Origin: Salinivirga sp035268865
GTDB lineage: Bacteria; Bacteroidota; Bacteroidia; Bacteroidales; Salinivirgaceae
Direction of reading: 5' to 3'
Length of the DNA stretch: 8,746 nucleotides
NCBI RefSeq assembly: GCF_035268865.1
Contig: NZ_DATFKB010000244.1
Coordinates: 1 to 8,746, forward strand
Made by a program: the position numbers and the translations under genes. Under the pieces are notes generated by a model, which made no database searches, was not told the origin of the DNA, and worked only from the letters and a program-made list of their open reading frames with translations. Shown here piece after piece: positions 7,178-8,746 of the stretch (position 1 is its first letter; each line of letters starts with the position of its first letter).

Positions 7178-7471
7178 TCAGGAGCTAAAATCAATATCAG
7201 CTACAACCTCACTCCCCGCCTCCTGGTTGATTTTTTCAATCAGAGGCGTTTTTATCATTTCCAGTTCACGGCGTGCCACGGCTGATTTCATTTTTACAAT
7301 GAGTTTATCTCCGTCGAACTTCACATAATCAGTATAACGGGCAGCCATTTTCCCCACAAAATCTTCCCAGCGGTTTACCACATGGGCTTTAACTATGGGT
7401 GAATGTTTATCATGATTTTTCAACCAGTTATCAATCAAATCGCCCAAACTACTTTCATTGCTTCTTCTCAT
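7178..7471 (-). CDS. DUF721 (DciA-like) small protein
   Basis: 97 residues from the ATG at 7471. An in-frame TTG at 7477 would add two residues and is less likely. The fold pattern fits DUF721: a short helical lead (S-S-L-G-D-L-I-D-N-W-L), then V-V-N-R-W-E-D-F-V-G (about 33-42), the A-R-Y-T-D segment, a basic strand D-K-L-I-V-K-M-K, and A-V-A-R-R-E-L-E-M-I-K (about 64-74). Proteins of this domain include DciA, the loader of the replicative helicase DnaB in bacteria without DnaC. That role is a reasonable inference for this copy, not shown by sequence alone. It begins 8 bases after the recF stop on the same strand, so the two are probably co-transcribed, consistent with a DNA-replication function. 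No separate promoter is needed or seen. Confidence 0.85.
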   Translation of the reverse strand: MRRSNESSLGDLIDNWLKNHDKHSPIVKAHVVNRWEDFVGKMAARYTDYVKFDGDKLIVKMKSAVARRELEMIKTPLIEKINQEAGSEVVADIDFSS

Positions 7472-7479
7472 AATCAAAA

Positions 7480-8586
7480 CTATTCTACAGGTGAAATCTG
7501 CCCGTTTGCAACACTAAATATACGAAAATCTGATGTAACTTTTTCAAGTACTTTGTCAATTCTCACCTTGTTGGCATCAGTAATAAATATTTGCCCAAAG
7601 CTATCTCCTGCCACAAGCGAGATAATTCGCTCAACTCTCGATGCATCAAGTTTATCGAACACATCATCGAGCAAAAGCAATGGTTTTTTGTTCATTGTTT
7701 TTTTAATAAGATCGAATTGTGCAAATTTTAACGATACAAGGTAGGTTTTTTGCTGTCCCTGCGATGCTGTTTTTTTTACGTTACGGTTGCCTATCATGAA
7801 CACCAAATCATCGCGATGTATACCTTTTGTAGTATAGCGAGCAAGTTGATCTGGCTTTCTGTTCTGCTTTAACAGGTCAGCCAAATTGCCGTCAAAAAGA
7901 TCAGATTTGTACTGAAGCGAAACTTCCTCCTGGTTACCGGAAATATAGTTGTAGTATTCCTGAAAATCGGGAATAAGCTTTTCAAGCAAATTTTTACGAG
8001 CTTCAAAAATGGGCATGGCATTTTTATATAATGCTTCGTCCCACATTTCAAGCGAAGGCTCATCCCAGTAATTTTGTTCTGCAAATGTTTTGAGTAATCG
8101 GTTACGCTGCTCCAGAGCCTTGTTGTAATCGATTAATTTTTGTAAATAACTGCGATCGTGCGTAGAGATTAAGGTATTAACCAGCCTTCTGCGCTCTTCG
8201 CTGCCATCGTGAATGAGCTGCGTATCACTTGGTGTGCTGAGCACAACGGGAATCATTCCAATATGGTCAGACAGTCGTTGATACTCTTTTTTATTCCGGC
8301 TAAATTTCTTTTTACGGCCTTCCTGTACACCACAAACTATTTTCTCTTCTTCATCACGAATATTAAATACACCATCAATCATAAAAAAATGGTCGTCCTG
8401 TTTAATATTTTGCTGATCAGGAATATTGAAACAACTTTTACAATAGGATAAATAATAAACCGCTTCGAGCAAATTCGTTTTACCTGCGCCGTTATCACCT
8501 ACAAAACAATTGATTGCGGGAGATAAATCCAGCTCAGCAGACGCATAATTTTTAAAATTCAACAATGTCAATTTGTTCAAATACAT
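7480..8586 (-). CDS. recF: DNA replication and repair protein RecF
   Basis: SMC-like ABC ATPase that binds gapped DNA and, with RecO and RecR, helps load RecA at single-strand gaps. 368 residues from the ATG at 8586. This start gives the usual RecF beginning M-Y-L-N-K-L-T-L-L-N-F-K-N-Y. An upstream in-frame ATG at 8604 would add six residues, and its AGGGG is too close (2 bases) to be a good ribosome site. Walker A is G-D-N-G-A-G-K-T (30-37), the ABC signature S-Q-G-Q-Q-K (275-280), and Walker B with D-loop L-L-L-L-D-D-V-F-D-K-L-D (303-314). The middle region is charged and helical, as expected for the lobe II arm. The DUF721 gene follows 8 bases after the stop. All ATPase motifs are intact. 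Confidence 0.96.
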   Translation of the reverse strand: MYLNKLTLLNFKNYASAELDLSPAINCFVGDNGAGKTNLLEAVYYLSYCKSCFNIPDQQNIKQDDHFFMIDGVFNIRDEEEKIVCGVQEGRKKKFSRNKKEYQRLSDHIGMIPVVLSTPSDTQLIHDGSEERRRLVNTLISTHDRSYLQKLIDYNKALEQRNRLLKTFAEQNYWDEPSLEMWDEALYKNAMPIFEARKNLLEKLIPDFQEYYNYISGNQEEVSLQYKSDLFDGNLADLLKQNRKPDQLARYTTKGIHRDDLVFMIGNRNVKKTASQGQQKTYLVSLKFAQFDLIKKTMNKKPLLLLDDVFDKLDASRVERIISLVAGDSFGQIFITDANKVRIDKVLEKVTSDFRIFSVANGQISPVE

Positions 8587-8667
8587 GGATACAAAATTAA
8601 TCATTGCCCCTTAGATTTTGTATAAAAAACAGAAAACTTACCCACAATCGTTTAACAGCTAAATTCC

Positions 8668-8702
8668 GCAAGGATTTAATTTTTCAAGATGAAAATCCTT
8701 GC
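8668..8702. repeat. Long imperfect inverted repeat (hairpin) upstream of recF
   Basis: gcaaggattt (8668-8677) is the exact reverse complement of aaatccttgc (8693-8702). The interior holds a second complementary pair, ttttca (8681-8686) with tgaaaa (8690-8695), around a 3-base loop, so either a 10-bp stem or a two-part bulged hairpin can form. Neither strand has a T-run directly after it, so it is not a standard terminator. The surrounding 8605-8746 contains no gene I can support. Confidence 0.6.
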
Positions 8703-8746
8703 CGTATTTAGGTTAACCCCGACTTAGGAAATCACCTGTTTGAGTG

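Noticed and set aside
7150..7178. Near-identical direct repeats (ctcaaaagcat and ctcaaagcat) in the ndk-DUF721 convergent gap
   Set aside because: Two short imperfect copies 19 bases apart, with no hairpin or T-run that would make a terminator; probably chance.
8592..8599. Perfect TAnnTTTG (TAATTTTG) -7-like box on the minus strand, just before the recF ATG at 8586, suggesting a leaderless transcript
   Set aside because: No TTTG element is found at the expected upstream distance, and one 6-of-8 fixed match in AT-rich DNA is easily chance.
8689..8727. Plus-strand ATG followed by 11 sense codons (starting M-K-I-L-A-V-F) at the right edge
   Set aside because: It stops after 12 codons, overlaps the hairpin arm and shows no ribosome site. 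It could be a degraded gene start but nothing supports coding.

Overview
The window looks like a chromosomal segment from a Bacteroidota bacterium, probably of the Marinilabiliales/Prolixibacteraceae kind. The base composition is AT-rich, most starts lack a strong Shine-Dalgarno sequence, recF is followed closely by a DUF721 gene, and polysaccharide-type proteins (a GH16 fold and GH127/DUF1680) sit among housekeeping genes. The taxonomic call is an inference from gene content, not a search result.

Layout. (1) Positions 2-1645 (+) hold the 3' part of a gene whose start lies outside the window. It encodes a charged, helix-rich array of ~69-residue repeats followed by a GH16-like domain whose catalytic glutamates are both replaced. 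(2) fmt (methionyl-tRNA formyltransferase) follows 45 bases downstream on the same strand. (3) A minus-strand block of three tightly packed genes runs convergent to fmt. In transcription order it holds an exported GH127/DUF1680-type glycosidase, a soluble family 2 glycosyltransferase (6-base gap) and a UPF0104/LPG_synthase_TM multi-pass membrane protein (8-base overlap). (4) A 224-base divergent intergenic region contains a perfect 6-bp dyad with a T-rich flank. (5) ndk (+) lies next. (6) A minus-strand pair, recF then DUF721/DciA-like, is convergent to ndk. (7) The last 160 bases, upstream of recF, hold no gene that can be supported but do contain a long imperfect hairpin.

How the genes may work together. 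The glycosyltransferase and the UPF0104 protein are almost certainly co-translated and form a plausible pair for making and moving or anchoring a lipid-linked sugar in the inner membrane. The glycosidase in front of them is unlikely to belong to a classical polysaccharide utilisation locus, because no susC, susD or sensor gene is adjacent. It may act on an endogenous glycoconjugate. recF and the DUF721 protein fit DNA replication and repair; ndk and fmt are housekeeping. The most unusual element is the repeat plus dead-GH16 protein at the left edge.

No tRNA, rRNA, CRISPR array, insertion sequence or attachment site could be recognised.
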